Source: Deltaproteobacteria bacterium
GTDB lineage: Bacteria; UBA10199; JACPAL01
NCBI GenBank assembly: GCA_016180855.1
Contig: JACPAL010000013.1
Span: forward strand, 1-64,000
Reading direction: 5' to 3'
DNA: 64,000 nt
The notes under the pieces are model-generated. The model was not told where the DNA came from. It was given only the letters and a program-made list of their open reading frames with translations, and did not search any database. Made by a program: the position numbers and the translations under genes. Below are positions 51,738 to 60,441 of this stretch, in pieces. Numbering within the stretch: the first letter of the stretch is position 1; every line of letters begins with the position of its first letter.

Positions 51738-54494
51738 ATGAATTTCTATCGTTTTCCGAACCCTCTTTTGAGAACAGTCCTCGTGGTTGGCCTCTGTCTG
51801 TTCTTGTCTACTTTAGGGTGTGGTGAGATCGAAGAGGATGGAGATAGTTTAACACCTCCTCCGGGGCCCTCGCTCACGGAGCGTCAGACGGCTGAGGTAG
51901 GGCCAACCCGAACACTCTCAAGGCTCCCGCTATTTGAAGAGAGCCCCGATGTTGAGGAGGAGCCTCCTCCGGAAACCTGTGACGCCGATACCGATTGTGA
52001 TGCAGGGGAGCATTGCGAAGGAGAACTGTGCGTTCCCGATGGCCCCCCCACGTCTTGCACTGAGTCGGTCGTTGCCGGCATCGATCTTGATGTGACTGCC
52101 AATGAGCGGCAGATTGAAGAGTTGGATCTTGGAGATGGGGAAGATCCAACGGTCCGGTATGCCGCGATCAAGCTGACCGCCCCCAATGTGACCGAGGCCT
52201 ATATCTACGGCAACTTCAGTGTGAGACATGAGACGGATGATCTCACGGGCGTTGAACGAGTCATCCCCCTCATTTTTAATCCAGAGTTGGCAGAGGCCCC
52301 CAGTACTGATTACTACCAATTGAGAGCAGTGCCGAGTCAAGATTTTGTCCCCTGCACTCCGGAGCTTTGTCCCGAAATGGACGACGAGGAGCTGTTTGAG
52401 GAGATTGAAGGGGATCTTTATCGCTACAAGGTCCCGCTTCAAAATGGGTCATATGCCTTTCTCTTCGAGATGAGTGAGGAGAGGCATCAGTTTGTTCCCG
52501 TTTTTCGATGTGGCGAAAATCCTCTTGAGGTTCATGAAGGGGATGACGAAGAATCGCCCCGTGCCTCTATCCCTACGTGCAACCTCCTCCCTTGGGAAAA
52601 GTCCCCTCATATCCAGGTCGATATGGCGGTTCAGAAGGCACTCAGTGCGAGTATCTCCGTAAGATATTTAAGACCAGAGTCTGATTCCGAGGAGGATTCT
52701 GGTGGAGGCTCCGGTTCAGGAGGGAGTGACTCCGGCAGTGATGGAACAGGAGGTTCTTTCTTATTTACACGGGTCCTAATGAATTTCAACCTGTTGTCGC
52801 TTCTTTCAGGGCAAACCTCCTCTTTTGATCTCGACCCGTCCGGGGTGATCGCCATTGATGAAGTGAAACGGTATGTCCCAATCAAAAAGAATCGCATGGA
52901 GATTACCTGCCGGGCCTCGGGGATTACCAATACAGAGACAGTGGTCCACAGGGTGGAGATTGGACCCCTGCCCTCTGTGGTTGAAGAGGACGGCAATATT
53001 GAGTTGGGTGAAAGCGGGTTCCAGTTGGGTGGGGATTTTGCCTTCCATACGATTCCCCAGACAAGTCAGGGGGATGACTGTGATTGGCGCATGATCCGTT
53101 GGGATTTTGGGAACAATCCCCAGGATATGGATCATGATGACGATGGCGGCCAGTGCAATGCGACCCTTCTCTGGCAGTTTGCCCAGGACATGAAGATTAC
53201 CCAGGTCTCTTCCGAGGAGCGGGTCGTGGGGCGCTACAAGACCCCCTGGACAGGGGAACTAAAAGTTAAATCGTACCAGACGGAGAATGAGGCGGCGATC
53301 AACAACGGCGTTACCTGCAATGATAATGTTTGGAGCTTCAAGGCAAGCGATTACACAGAAGGCGGAATATTGAAGGAGGGGAATGCGGGCCTTAGCATCG
53401 TTGCCTCCAACTGGAGCGATCCTGAACCGTACAACAATGCCCCGATTCCCGGGGGGGGGAGAACGGGAGCAAGTCAAGGATTTATCATCAAGCAACAGAA
53501 GAATGTCTCGCGGAGCTATTCCACCTGCAACCGATACAAGATCAAGGCGAAATCGTTCGACGGTGGTGAAACGGAACAGCACACGTTGAACCTGCAATAT
53601 CACTCGGAGTTTGAGGTGGGGGATCGAGAGGATATCGGCTCCATCAGCAACTGGTGTGTTAACTATAGTGATGGCTGGGGGCGTGGGGTGACCTGGAGAA
53701 TCCCATTTGAGGCCCAGCATATCAAGGAGATCGACACCAAGGTCTACTTCTGGGGATGCCGGCATCGGCCGACGCTCTCAGAGTTTGCTACCTACCAGCA
53801 AGGTCATTATTGGTCCAATGTCTGTGGCTGGTTTAAAGAGACAAGGGGAGAGGAGATTTTCTACGGGAGTGATTTCCTGGGACGTGATGATTGGGATTTA
53901 GATAACGTTCTTGAGGCGCTTGCCGAAGAGGATCCGGATGTTAACTATTTGAGCAGAACGGATTGGTATGAAGATCTCCCCCTGTTGTTTCCAGGAAGCA
54001 TGGGAGAAGGTTACTACATTTCGACCCGCAATCCTCAACTGGACGGGGTCAAGTATTACAACTTTGACAACGAGTATAAATTACAGGGGAATATCCATCC
54101 CATTGCGCAACCTGAAGAAGTCATACCTGATGAGGATTGTGATCCGGGGAGCTACAATACCGTCAGCCGGGAGGAGAGGGAGATGGGTGGTGGTGGGTCG
54201 CACATCAAGATCTCCAATGCTCGCTTCCGGCAGTATCGTGTCGTGATGAAGGCCAAGGGGTATGACGGCCGGACACTGACACGCAAACGACAATTCCGGA
54301 TTTCGAACAGGAGATTTATAAAGGCGCCTCTTGATGGTGAGGCGCGGGGTAGCCTTTGTGATGTTGATGCAGATTGCTACCATTACTGTGAGGATCCCGC
54401 TAATAGCCGCGGACCTTGTGAGGTCTGCCGCGATTCAAATCTCAACTCTCTTGAGGGGATGGGGCATAGGCGCTGCGCCCCCTGGAAACCCTAG
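51738..54494 (+). CDS. Large acidic Cys-rich lipoprotein
   Basis: 918 residues of unknown function. The lipoprotein signal has lipobox FLSTLGC. A Pro/Glu linker is followed by a compact Cys motif CDADTDCDAGEHCEGELC, like the small DxDCxxGxxC modules seen in surface proteins of predatory and related deltaproteobacteria. Residues about 310-335 are a Ser/Gly/Asp/Glu linker. The rest is beta-rich with many Trp/Tyr and paired Cys, and the end repeats a Cys-rich DVDADCYHYCEDP...CEVC module. The acidic, Asp-rich character (MDHDDDGGQC) suggests calcium binding. Likely exposed at the cell surface. Together with the 727-residue protein and the protein at the left edge it forms a class of big Cys-rich exported proteins. 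Confidence 0.72.
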   Translation: MNFYRFPNPLLRTVLVVGLCLFLSTLGCGEIEEDGDSLTPPPGPSLTERQTAEVGPTRTLSRLPLFEESPDVEEEPPPETCDADTDCDAGEHCEGELCVPDGPPTSCTESVVAGIDLDVTANERQIEELDLGDGEDPTVRYAAIKLTAPNVTEAYIYGNFSVRHETDDLTGVERVIPLIFNPELAEAPSTDYYQLRAVPSQDFVPCTPELCPEMDDEELFEEIEGDLYRYKVPLQNGSYAFLFEMSEERHQFVPVFRCGENPLEVHEGDDEESPRASIPTCNLLPWEKSPHIQVDMAVQKALSASISVRYLRPESDSEEDSGGGSGSGGSDSGSDGTGGSFLFTRVLMNFNLLSLLSGQTSSFDLDPSGVIAIDEVKRYVPIKKNRMEITCRASGITNTETVVHRVEIGPLPSVVEEDGNIELGESGFQLGGDFAFHTIPQTSQGDDCDWRMIRWDFGNNPQDMDHDDDGGQCNATLLWQFAQDMKITQVSSEERVVGRYKTPWTGELKVKSYQTENEAAINNGVTCNDNVWSFKASDYTEGGILKEGNAGLSIVASNWSDPEPYNNAPIPGGGRTGASQGFIIKQQKNVSRSYSTCNRYKIKAKSFDGGETEQHTLNLQYHSEFEVGDREDIGSISNWCVNYSDGWGRGVTWRIPFEAQHIKEIDTKVYFWGCRHRPTLSEFATYQQGHYWSNVCGWFKETRGEEIFYGSDFLGRDDWDLDNVLEALAEEDPDVNYLSRTDWYEDLPLLFPGSMGEGYYISTRNPQLDGVKYYNFDNEYKLQGNIHPIAQPEEVIPDEDCDPGSYNTVSREEREMGGGGSHIKISNARFRQYRVVMKAKGYDGRTLTRKRQFRISNRRFIKAPLDGEARGSLCDVDADCYHYCEDPANSRGPCEVCRDSNLNSLEGMGHRRCAPWKP

Positions 54495-54541
54495 TATGGT
54501 TTATCAACAAAAATGTACTAATCAAAAGCTGATCAACCATA

Positions 54542-55909
54542 TTACGAAGATAAGGCATTTTTGGCGAGCGTCATTCCGATCTCCCAGGCGGCGCCGGGAA
54601 ATTTGTGGCAATCAGAGACAACCTGATCAAACGCCTGCAGAAAATTCTGGACATCTTTTTCATCAATAATCAGTGGTGGTAGCAATTTCACGAGGTCGTT
54701 GTGTCCTGCGACCTGTGTGAGGATCCGATGCTTGGTCAGCAAAGGGACCACAATCATCTGACCAAAGAGACCATGAGCGACATGGATCATCTTCCAGCCG
54801 GCCCGGAGCTTGAGCGATTTCGGCTCCTGAAACTCAATTCCGATCATGAGTCCTCTTCCACGCGCCTCCTTGAACATCTCGTATCTCTTTCCGAGTTCGT
54901 TGATCCCCAGAAGGAGTTGGGCTCCGAGTGATTCAGCCCTCTCGGGTAATTTCTCCTCCTGCATGATCTGAAGGGTCGATAGTCCACAGGCCATTGCGAG
55001 GTTGTTTTTTCCAAAGGTGTTAGAGTGGACAACGCAGCGATCCATCTTGGAGAAGATCTTCCTGTAGATCTCACGCCGGTAGAGGATCGCCCCGATCGGA
55101 ACAAAACCGCCGGAGAGCCCCTTGGCAATGCAGACAAGGTCGGGTGAAATCCCGGCCTGTTCGTAGGCAAACCACCTTCCCGTCCGGCCGAGACCGGTCT
55201 GCACCTCATCGGCGATCATAAGGGTCCCGTATTTCTTGCAGAGCCGTTCCGCCTCTTTCAAGAAACCGGTTTCGGTCAGATAGAGACCCTTCCCCTGGAT
55301 CGGTTCGAAGATAAAAGCGGCGTATGTTTTTTGAGAGAGCTCCTGTTCGAGTGCCTTGAGGTCATTGTTAGGGACCTCCTTGCCAGGGAGGAGTGTTCCG
55401 AAATTGTCACGGAATTCAGGATTGCCGTTGGCGGAGAGAGAGCCGAGCGTCAATCCATGAAAGGCATTTTTCAGATAAAGAATCTGATCCCTGCCGGTCG
55501 CCCCACGGGAAAATTTGATGGCTCCTTCCACCGCCTCGGTTCCGGAGTTGGTGAAGAAGACGGTATCAAGGTGCGGGGTGAGAGTTAACAGTCTTTCGGC
55601 CAGCAGACCGGAGAGCAAGGAGCAGTCCATCTGCACCATATGAGGGAGGTCCATCTCAAGAATCTCCCGGATTGTCTCCTGGATGCGCGGATGATTGCGG
55701 CCCAGCGCAAAGACGCCATAACCGGAGAGAAAATCGAGATACTGATTGTTATCCTTGTCATAAAGGTACGGCCCTCGGGCTCGTTTATATATTTTGTCAA
55801 AGCCGATCGTTCGGAGCACCTTGACGAACTGGGGATTGACATGCCGATCGTGAAGCTCGTAGTTCTCGCCCCATCGATCTTCAATCAACTGTTTGACGGA
55901 GAATGACAT
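54542..55909 (-). CDS. Class III PLP-dependent aminotransferase
   Basis: 455 residues from ATG 55909, the only Met near the expected N-terminus. Conserved features: YLDFLSGYGVFALGRNHPR, TVFFTNSGTEAVEGAIKFSR, AFHGLTLGSLSANG, AFIFEPIQGKG, MIADEVQTGLGRTGRWFAYE and CIAKGLSGGFVPIGAI with the PLP lysine. It belongs to the ornithine/acetylornithine/putrescine-type group and transfers an amino group between an omega-amine and a keto acid; the substrate cannot be fixed. The PQFVKVLRTIGFDKIY lead is common in a poorly characterised deltaproteobacterial subgroup. Its start codon shares the bases CATG with the divergent gene. Confidence 0.9.
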   Translation of the reverse strand: MSFSVKQLIEDRWGENYELHDRHVNPQFVKVLRTIGFDKIYKRARGPYLYDKDNNQYLDFLSGYGVFALGRNHPRIQETIREILEMDLPHMVQMDCSLLSGLLAERLLTLTPHLDTVFFTNSGTEAVEGAIKFSRGATGRDQILYLKNAFHGLTLGSLSANGNPEFRDNFGTLLPGKEVPNNDLKALEQELSQKTYAAFIFEPIQGKGLYLTETGFLKEAERLCKKYGTLMIADEVQTGLGRTGRWFAYEQAGISPDLVCIAKGLSGGFVPIGAILYRREIYRKIFSKMDRCVVHSNTFGKNNLAMACGLSTLQIMQEEKLPERAESLGAQLLLGINELGKRYEMFKEARGRGLMIGIEFQEPKSLKLRAGWKMIHVAHGLFGQMIVVPLLTKHRILTQVAGHNDLVKLLPPLIIDEKDVQNFLQAFDQVVSDCHKFPGAAWEIGMTLAKNALSS

Positions 55910-56708
55910 GGTCCGCTGGTTAGCACTAGTGTTGATCCTCTGCAACCCCTTGGTTTGGTCCTCCGAACGGCAGACCCCTGAGGGGAGAGGGCCAGATAAA
56001 CAGTGTCCGCTTGCCCAGCTTCCCCCGCCTTCCAACCGGAGGGCCGATTTTATTGAACTCCTTCGGGGTTTAAAAAAACTCGATGTCAGCACCCGTGATG
56101 AGGAGCTCTACATGATCTTTCACAATGAACCTCCCAGGACAAAATTGGAGCAATTCTTTCGGCTGCTCTATTACATCCAGAAGGATCGTGCCGAGCAAAT
56201 CCCCCTTGAGGTGACTCCTCCGGGCATTACAGAGATCTTATTAGCCGCCAAGGTTTTTACGGATCCTTCCTTTCCGAACCGTATCCAGAAAGTAGAGTTG
56301 GACAGAGAGAGGCGTTTTACCGTTTTTTTTGACGCGCCGGAGGTGCGTTTTCCTTTAAATTCAGGGGTTGGTTTTGCGGTTTATGAACATGGCAAGTGCC
56401 AGTGGGCGAGGGAGCTGATTTTTTACAACGGATTTGGTTTTCGTCTGCGCGAAAAAAAACGGAATCTCATCGCTGAGGATTTTGGCAAGGTGCAGCTCTT
56501 TGGAGATTTTGGGGCCCGGCATGGACCGATCAAGATTGACTTGAGTTATGTCGATCTTGAAAGGGTCGAGTTTATCGACGGAACGGACCAGGGAATCGTG
56601 AAGAGCCGCGTGGCGGACCGCGAATTCAAATCCAATCCCCACTCCTTTCTTTTTCGATGGATTGGTCCGCTCATTCCCGATTCGTCTCGGCAAAGGATTG
56701 ATTGGTAA
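55908..56708 (+). CDS. Secreted protein of unknown function
   Basis: 266 residues from ATG 55908, preceded by GGAG at a good distance; a TTG 15 bases upstream is less likely. The signal peptide is MVRWLALVLILCNPLVWS. The first 80 mature residues are helical (a LLRGLKKLDVSTRDEELYMIF segment), and the rest is beta-rich with KIDLSYVDLERVEFIDGTDQG near the end. Only two Cys are seen in the mature protein. I do not recognise a family. It is divergent from the aminotransferase gene with overlapping start codons and leads towards the ferredoxin-like gene, which has its own promoter. Confidence 0.65.
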   Translation: MVRWLALVLILCNPLVWSSERQTPEGRGPDKQCPLAQLPPPSNRRADFIELLRGLKKLDVSTRDEELYMIFHNEPPRTKLEQFFRLLYYIQKDRAEQIPLEVTPPGITEILLAAKVFTDPSFPNRIQKVELDRERRFTVFFDAPEVRFPLNSGVGFAVYEHGKCQWARELIFYNGFGFRLREKKRNLIAEDFGKVQLFGDFGARHGPIKIDLSYVDLERVEFIDGTDQGIVKSRVADREFKSNPHSFLFRWIGPLIPDSSRQRIDW

Positions 56709-56717
56709 GTGCGTTTC

Positions 56718-56747
56718 TTGACAAAACGGGTTAAAAAAACATAATAC
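56718..56747 (+). promoter_or_regulatory. Promoter of the ferredoxin-fusion gene
   Basis: A perfect TTGACA (56718-56723) is followed at 16 bases by CATAAT (56740-56745) or at 18 bases by TAATAC (56742-56747). ATG 56758 is 10-12 bases further on with no ribosome-binding site. Confidence 0.55.
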
Positions 56748-56757
56748 CGAGTCCATC

Positions 56758-57456
56758 ATGGGTGAAGCTGCCAAGAAAATGGAAGGGTATGCCGTTTCGG
56801 AGGCCTGTATTGCGTGTGACGCCTGTTGTAACGATTTTTCAGAAGTATTCAAGATGAATGCCGACCATACCCGTGCGATCGCCTATGCTGAGGTTGAGGC
56901 GGGCCAGTTTGATCCATGGGATATTATTTATGACTGCCCGGTTGATGCGATCTCACTCATCAAAGGGGAGCTTCCACCGCCCCCGGCAGGTAAAAAACCG
57001 AAGAGCACCAAGGAAGAAAAACTACCGGTGCCGGAGGTTGTTGATACCCGACCTTGGGAGGTGCGTTGGGCGGAGGCGGAAAAGCGTGGCTCGGAGCCCT
57101 ACTGGGAACGGATGAAGCGTTATGGGCAGGCGTATTCCGTTGAGGAGACCCCCAGCCAGTATCACTTCAGATTTTCACTGCCGACCTTTGTTCCGGAGCA
57201 TCCCCTCAAATATAAGATGAATCTCCCGAACAAGATGCCGGATTACAAATTTGATATCCAGATGACAGACGGCGGAACCGGTCTCAAGTTAAAGGCCTGG
57301 CTGGAGGATGCCTCTCTCAAGAGATTTTCAGGGATGATTAATTCATTTCCGGACCGCTTTCAGCGTGAGATTGATCTCTCCTCCCCCGCCAAGGAGTTCA
57401 AGCACAATTACAATCCGCAAGAGAAGGTTCTCGATATCATTGTCGATAAGACCTGA
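56758..57456 (+). CDS. Ferredoxin-like protein fused to an Hsp20/CS-like domain
   Basis: 232 residues. The N-terminal ~70 residues form a single-cluster ferredoxin: CIACDACCNDF with C17, C20 and C23, and the distal Cys in YDCPVDAI. A Lys/Pro linker follows. Residues about 135-232 are a beta-sandwich with YHFRFSLPTF, KFDIQMTDGGTGLKLKAWLE and the C-terminal IDLSSP...HNYNPQEKVLDIIVDK, closely resembling the strand pattern of alpha-crystallin/Hsp20 or CS domains. An electron-transfer protein that also binds unfolded or partner proteins is a reasonable guess. Its stop overlaps the tatD start by one base. Confidence 0.75.
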   Translation: MGEAAKKMEGYAVSEACIACDACCNDFSEVFKMNADHTRAIAYAEVEAGQFDPWDIIYDCPVDAISLIKGELPPPPAGKKPKSTKEEKLPVPEVVDTRPWEVRWAEAEKRGSEPYWERMKRYGQAYSVEETPSQYHFRFSLPTFVPEHPLKYKMNLPNKMPDYKFDIQMTDGGTGLKLKAWLEDASLKRFSGMINSFPDRFQREIDLSSPAKEFKHNYNPQEKVLDIIVDKT

Positions 57457-58223
57457 TGCTCATTGACACGCATTCCCACCTTTTTTTCAAAGAATTCAAA
57501 AATGACCTCCCGGAAGTTTTGGAGCGGGCAAGGCAGGCCGGTGTGACGACGATGATCAATGTTGGGACTGATCTTCTCTCAAGTCGTGAAGCGATCACTA
57601 TGGCCCATCAGTTCCCCAATCTCTATGCTGCCGTCGGAGTCCATCCTCATGATGTTGCCAGGATGGGAGAGGATGATTTGGGTCTTATCCGTGAGCTGGC
57701 ACAGGACGAAAAGGTGGTCGGGATCGGAGAGGTGGGGCTTGATTATTACTACGAACATTCTCCCAGGGAGGTTCAACAGGCGGCCCTTCGAAAGTTTGTT
57801 CGACTCTCCCTCGAACTGGGCCTGCCGATTATTCTTCACTGTCGTGACGCCTTTGACGACTGTTTTCGGATTCTGGATGAGGAAGGGGGATGGCAGGGGA
57901 GAGGGGTTTTTCACTGTTTCACAGGGGACTGGGCTGTTGCCTCACGGATTGTTGAAAAGAGGTTTTATATTTCGTTTTCAGGGATTGTGACCTTTAAAAA
58001 ATCTCACTCATTGCATGAGGTGGCTCGTTCCGTTCCCGCCGACCTTTTTTTTCTGGAGACCGACTGTCCTTTTCTGGCCCCCGAACCGTTTCGGGGCAAA
58101 AGAAACGAACCCTCATTTGTCGGGAAGACGGCGGAGTCTGTCGCTCAACTGAGAGGAATCAGCTTGGAAGAGATGGCCCGACAGACGACCCAAAATGCCC
58201 AGCACTTGTTTACCCTATTGTAA
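57456..58223 (+). CDS. tatD: TatD-family metal-dependent deoxyribonuclease
   Basis: 255 residues, the usual length. Metal ligands of the TIM-barrel hydrolase: DTHSHLFF at the start, AVGVHPHDV, GIGEVGLDYYYE, PIILHCRDA, GVFHCFTGD and FLETDCPFLAPEP. Family members are 3'-5' DNases or RNases in repair and turnover, and some act on D-aminoacyl-tRNA-like substrates. The start overlaps the ferredoxin-fusion stop (TGATG), so translation is coupled. It ends three bases before the convergent gene. Confidence 0.94.
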   Translation: MLIDTHSHLFFKEFKNDLPEVLERARQAGVTTMINVGTDLLSSREAITMAHQFPNLYAAVGVHPHDVARMGEDDLGLIRELAQDEKVVGIGEVGLDYYYEHSPREVQQAALRKFVRLSLELGLPIILHCRDAFDDCFRILDEEGGWQGRGVFHCFTGDWAVASRIVEKRFYISFSGIVTFKKSHSLHEVARSVPADLFFLETDCPFLAPEPFRGKRNEPSFVGKTAESVAQLRGISLEEMARQTTQNAQHLFTLL

Positions 58224-58226
58224 CAA

Positions 58227-59441
58227 TTAATTTTCAAGGTCTTCAGGGCGGAGTGGTTTTCCCAAAATATTTTCCAGTTTCGTCAGGATGACCTCTGTTG
58301 GTTCTTTCGCCTTCTGGTCCAGCGCCATTCGTACGGCCGTTCTTTGAACACGGCCTGCTGACCTAAATTGAATTTCGACGATCTCAAAAAGGCGGCGGTT
58401 GACGGCCTCAAAATCGGTTCCTTTCTGAAGCAGGGTGATCGGTTTGGTCTCATTGTTTTTATCCGACTTAAAATCATAAGGACCTCTCAACTTAGGATCC
58501 ATGATCTGATCGACGAGACCTGGGAGTTCCGGAAAGAAACGGTTGGCCTGGTCGCGCACATCGATGGCAAGCTCTTGGGCGGAGGAAAATTTTTGAGGCA
58601 GTAAATCGCCACCTGAAAGCGCTGCCGAGATTTTCAATTTCAGCCTGTTGTTGTGGTTTTCGGGTCGCGCGACGTAACTTTCAAAAAAACGGTGGGAGTT
58701 CCCGATAAGACGGGCAAAGGTCTGGATAAATCCTTTTTCTTTTCGTCCCCATCGAAGGTAGGCTGTCAAGCCTTGCCAGGCCAAGGCAGGGGATATTTGC
58801 GCCGAGTGGTAGGGGTTATGAAGGTCTTGCAGATAGTGAAAGGAATTGGCTAAAAACCGCCATCCCCAATAAGGTTCGTCCAATGAAAAGGCGAGCTTCG
58901 AGAGAAGAAACCAGACCTCCGCGCGTTGGGTTGCCTCTCCAACGGATCGGAGTGGTACCCCCATCGTGCTGACAGGATGTCTCCAGGAAAAGGGTGGTTT
59001 TTCAATGTGTCGGAACGCCTGGGAATCCGGACCATCGGGAGGGCCAAACCATTTTTGATCGTGAAACTGAGGCTGGATTCTCCCTTCGTGGTTCCTTGTA
59101 AAGAGATCCATGTCGCGTCCGTCATCCGGGTCGTTGGAATAGGCGGTGAGAATTTCATGAGGTGTCAGCAAAGTTTTCCCCCTGGTTTCCGGGAAGGTTG
59201 AATCGAGGGGGACGGCCGGATTAATCTTTAACCAATGCGAAAAATGCCAAGGGTCACCCAATTCATGAGGCAGTTTTTCCAGAAGACTCATCAAGGGTCG
59301 GACTTGAATAGGCTGGGTTAAACCCCACTCAAGAGAGACGTCTTTGAGGGCAATACGGGCCATCTCCTGATGGTGCTCGGCATCCCACGCCACCAGAATG
59401 ACAGGAGCAAACAAGACGAGAAGGGCAATGATCTTTTTCAC
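58227..59441 (-). CDS. Secreted S1/P1-nuclease / zinc phospholipase C-like protein
   Basis: 404 residues. The signal peptide ends ILVA, so the mature protein begins WDAEHHQEM. An N-terminal Trp whose amino group binds zinc, followed by an early His, is the hallmark of this fold. The central NSFHYLQDLHNPYHS matches the HFxxDxHQPxH zinc motif spacing (His, Asp+4, His+10). These features suggest three-zinc phosphodiesterase chemistry on nucleic acid or phospholipid. The protein is longer than typical P1 nucleases (about 270 mature residues), with an additional C-terminal helical region of unknown role. It overlaps the gshB stop by four bases and is probably co-transcribed with it. Confidence 0.78.
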   Translation of the reverse strand: MKKIIALLVLFAPVILVAWDAEHHQEMARIALKDVSLEWGLTQPIQVRPLMSLLEKLPHELGDPWHFSHWLKINPAVPLDSTFPETRGKTLLTPHEILTAYSNDPDDGRDMDLFTRNHEGRIQPQFHDQKWFGPPDGPDSQAFRHIEKPPFSWRHPVSTMGVPLRSVGEATQRAEVWFLLSKLAFSLDEPYWGWRFLANSFHYLQDLHNPYHSAQISPALAWQGLTAYLRWGRKEKGFIQTFARLIGNSHRFFESYVARPENHNNRLKLKISAALSGGDLLPQKFSSAQELAIDVRDQANRFFPELPGLVDQIMDPKLRGPYDFKSDKNNETKPITLLQKGTDFEAVNRRLFEIVEIQFRSAGRVQRTAVRMALDQKAKEPTEVILTKLENILGKPLRPEDLEN

Positions 59442-60379
59442 AATTTGCTCTCAAGCAGGTCAATAATCTCTTTTTCATGCGACTCTCCATCTGTCTCATT
59501 CCATTCGCAGAGGAGACCGGGGCTGGTGATGTTGATATCCGTCAATTTTTCATCAATCAGATCGAGGCCGGCAAAAAAGACACCCCGCCTCGAGAAAAAA
59601 TGACCGACCTTCTGACAAATCTGTTCCTCGCGCGGTGTGAGGGACGTGGCGGTAACAACCCCGCCGCGATCGGGATCGGTCAGAAAACTTCCCTCTGGGG
59701 GACGACGGCGAATGGCACCGGCCATCTTGCCGTCAACAATAAAGACCCTTTTTTCACCCTCATGAACAGGAAGAAACTCTTGCACCATAACTACTTTTTT
59801 CCCGTTAGCGGTTTCCCGATCGATGATTATGTTCAGGTCCGGATCGGACAGGCTGATTTTCCGGACCCCTTTCGAGGCATAACTATTGAGATCCTTGAGG
59901 ACGCCTATTCCACCTGCTTGTTGCAAGAATAATGCAATCTCCTCCGGGCGGCTCGTTACAGTCGTTCGAGGAATCCAGGGTGCGAAGTGGAAGATCGATA
60001 ATTTTTCATTAAAGCTCATGAGCGAGGAGGGACGATTGATGACCCAGGTTTGTTCTTGAACCAGCGACAGGAGGTGTGTGGCCTGCCGATAGAGGGTATT
60101 GACCGGAGGATCTTTCCTCATGAGGATCAGTCGGAATTCATTTAATGGAAGTAACGCTTCATCGTCAAAGGTGAAATAGGGGAAACCGTCCTGGACCATG
60201 ATCGCCCGGCCATTGGCCACGACCGCTCCATTTTTTATGAAGAGCTGGGCTGGTGTTGTATAGAAGAGATGATGATCCCGCTCGAAGAGGTTCTTGAGGA
60301 GGAGATGGGAGGTGTCCTTGTGCCAGTTGTACCCCTCGTAGGGATCCATCACAGCGAGAATTTTTAACGGTCTCGACAT
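59438..60379 (-). CDS. gshB: Glutathione synthetase
   Basis: 313 residues. An ATP-grasp enzyme joining gamma-glutamylcysteine and glycine. Motifs: LKILAVMDPYEGYNWHKDTSHLLL at the N-terminus, RLILMRKDPPV, VINRPSSLMSFNEKLS, VVMVQEFLP, KRVFIVDGKMAGAIRR and FAGLDLI with INITSPG at the C-terminus. All are GshB hallmarks. No gshA is seen in the window. The ATG lies 11 bases beyond the T-run of the HU gene terminator, so it may be served by read-through or by a promoter overlapping the terminator. Confidence 0.93.
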   Translation of the reverse strand: MSRPLKILAVMDPYEGYNWHKDTSHLLLKNLFERDHHLFYTTPAQLFIKNGAVVANGRAIMVQDGFPYFTFDDEALLPLNEFRLILMRKDPPVNTLYRQATHLLSLVQEQTWVINRPSSLMSFNEKLSIFHFAPWIPRTTVTSRPEEIALFLQQAGGIGVLKDLNSYASKGVRKISLSDPDLNIIIDRETANGKKVVMVQEFLPVHEGEKRVFIVDGKMAGAIRRRPPEGSFLTDPDRGGVVTATSLTPREEQICQKVGHFFSRRGVFFAGLDLIDEKLTDINITSPGLLCEWNETDGESHEKEIIDLLESKL

Positions 60380-60389
60380 AAAATGAAAA

Positions 60390-60417
60390 ACCCCTTTGCA
60401 TAAAACAACAAAGGGGT
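60390..60417 (-). terminator. Terminator of the HU gene
   Basis: On the minus strand the arms ACCCCTTTG and CAAAGGGGT (60409-60417 and 60390-60398) enclose a ten-base loop, followed by TTTTTC. The gshB ATG follows 11 bases after the stem. Confidence 0.8.
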
Positions 60418-60441
60418 CTTTACGCTAGCTCGAAAGTTGTC

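Noticed and set aside
54496-54509. 14-base match between the sequence after the 918-residue lipoprotein gene and the recJ start
   Set aside because: Matches of this length are expected by chance in 64 kb compared with itself.
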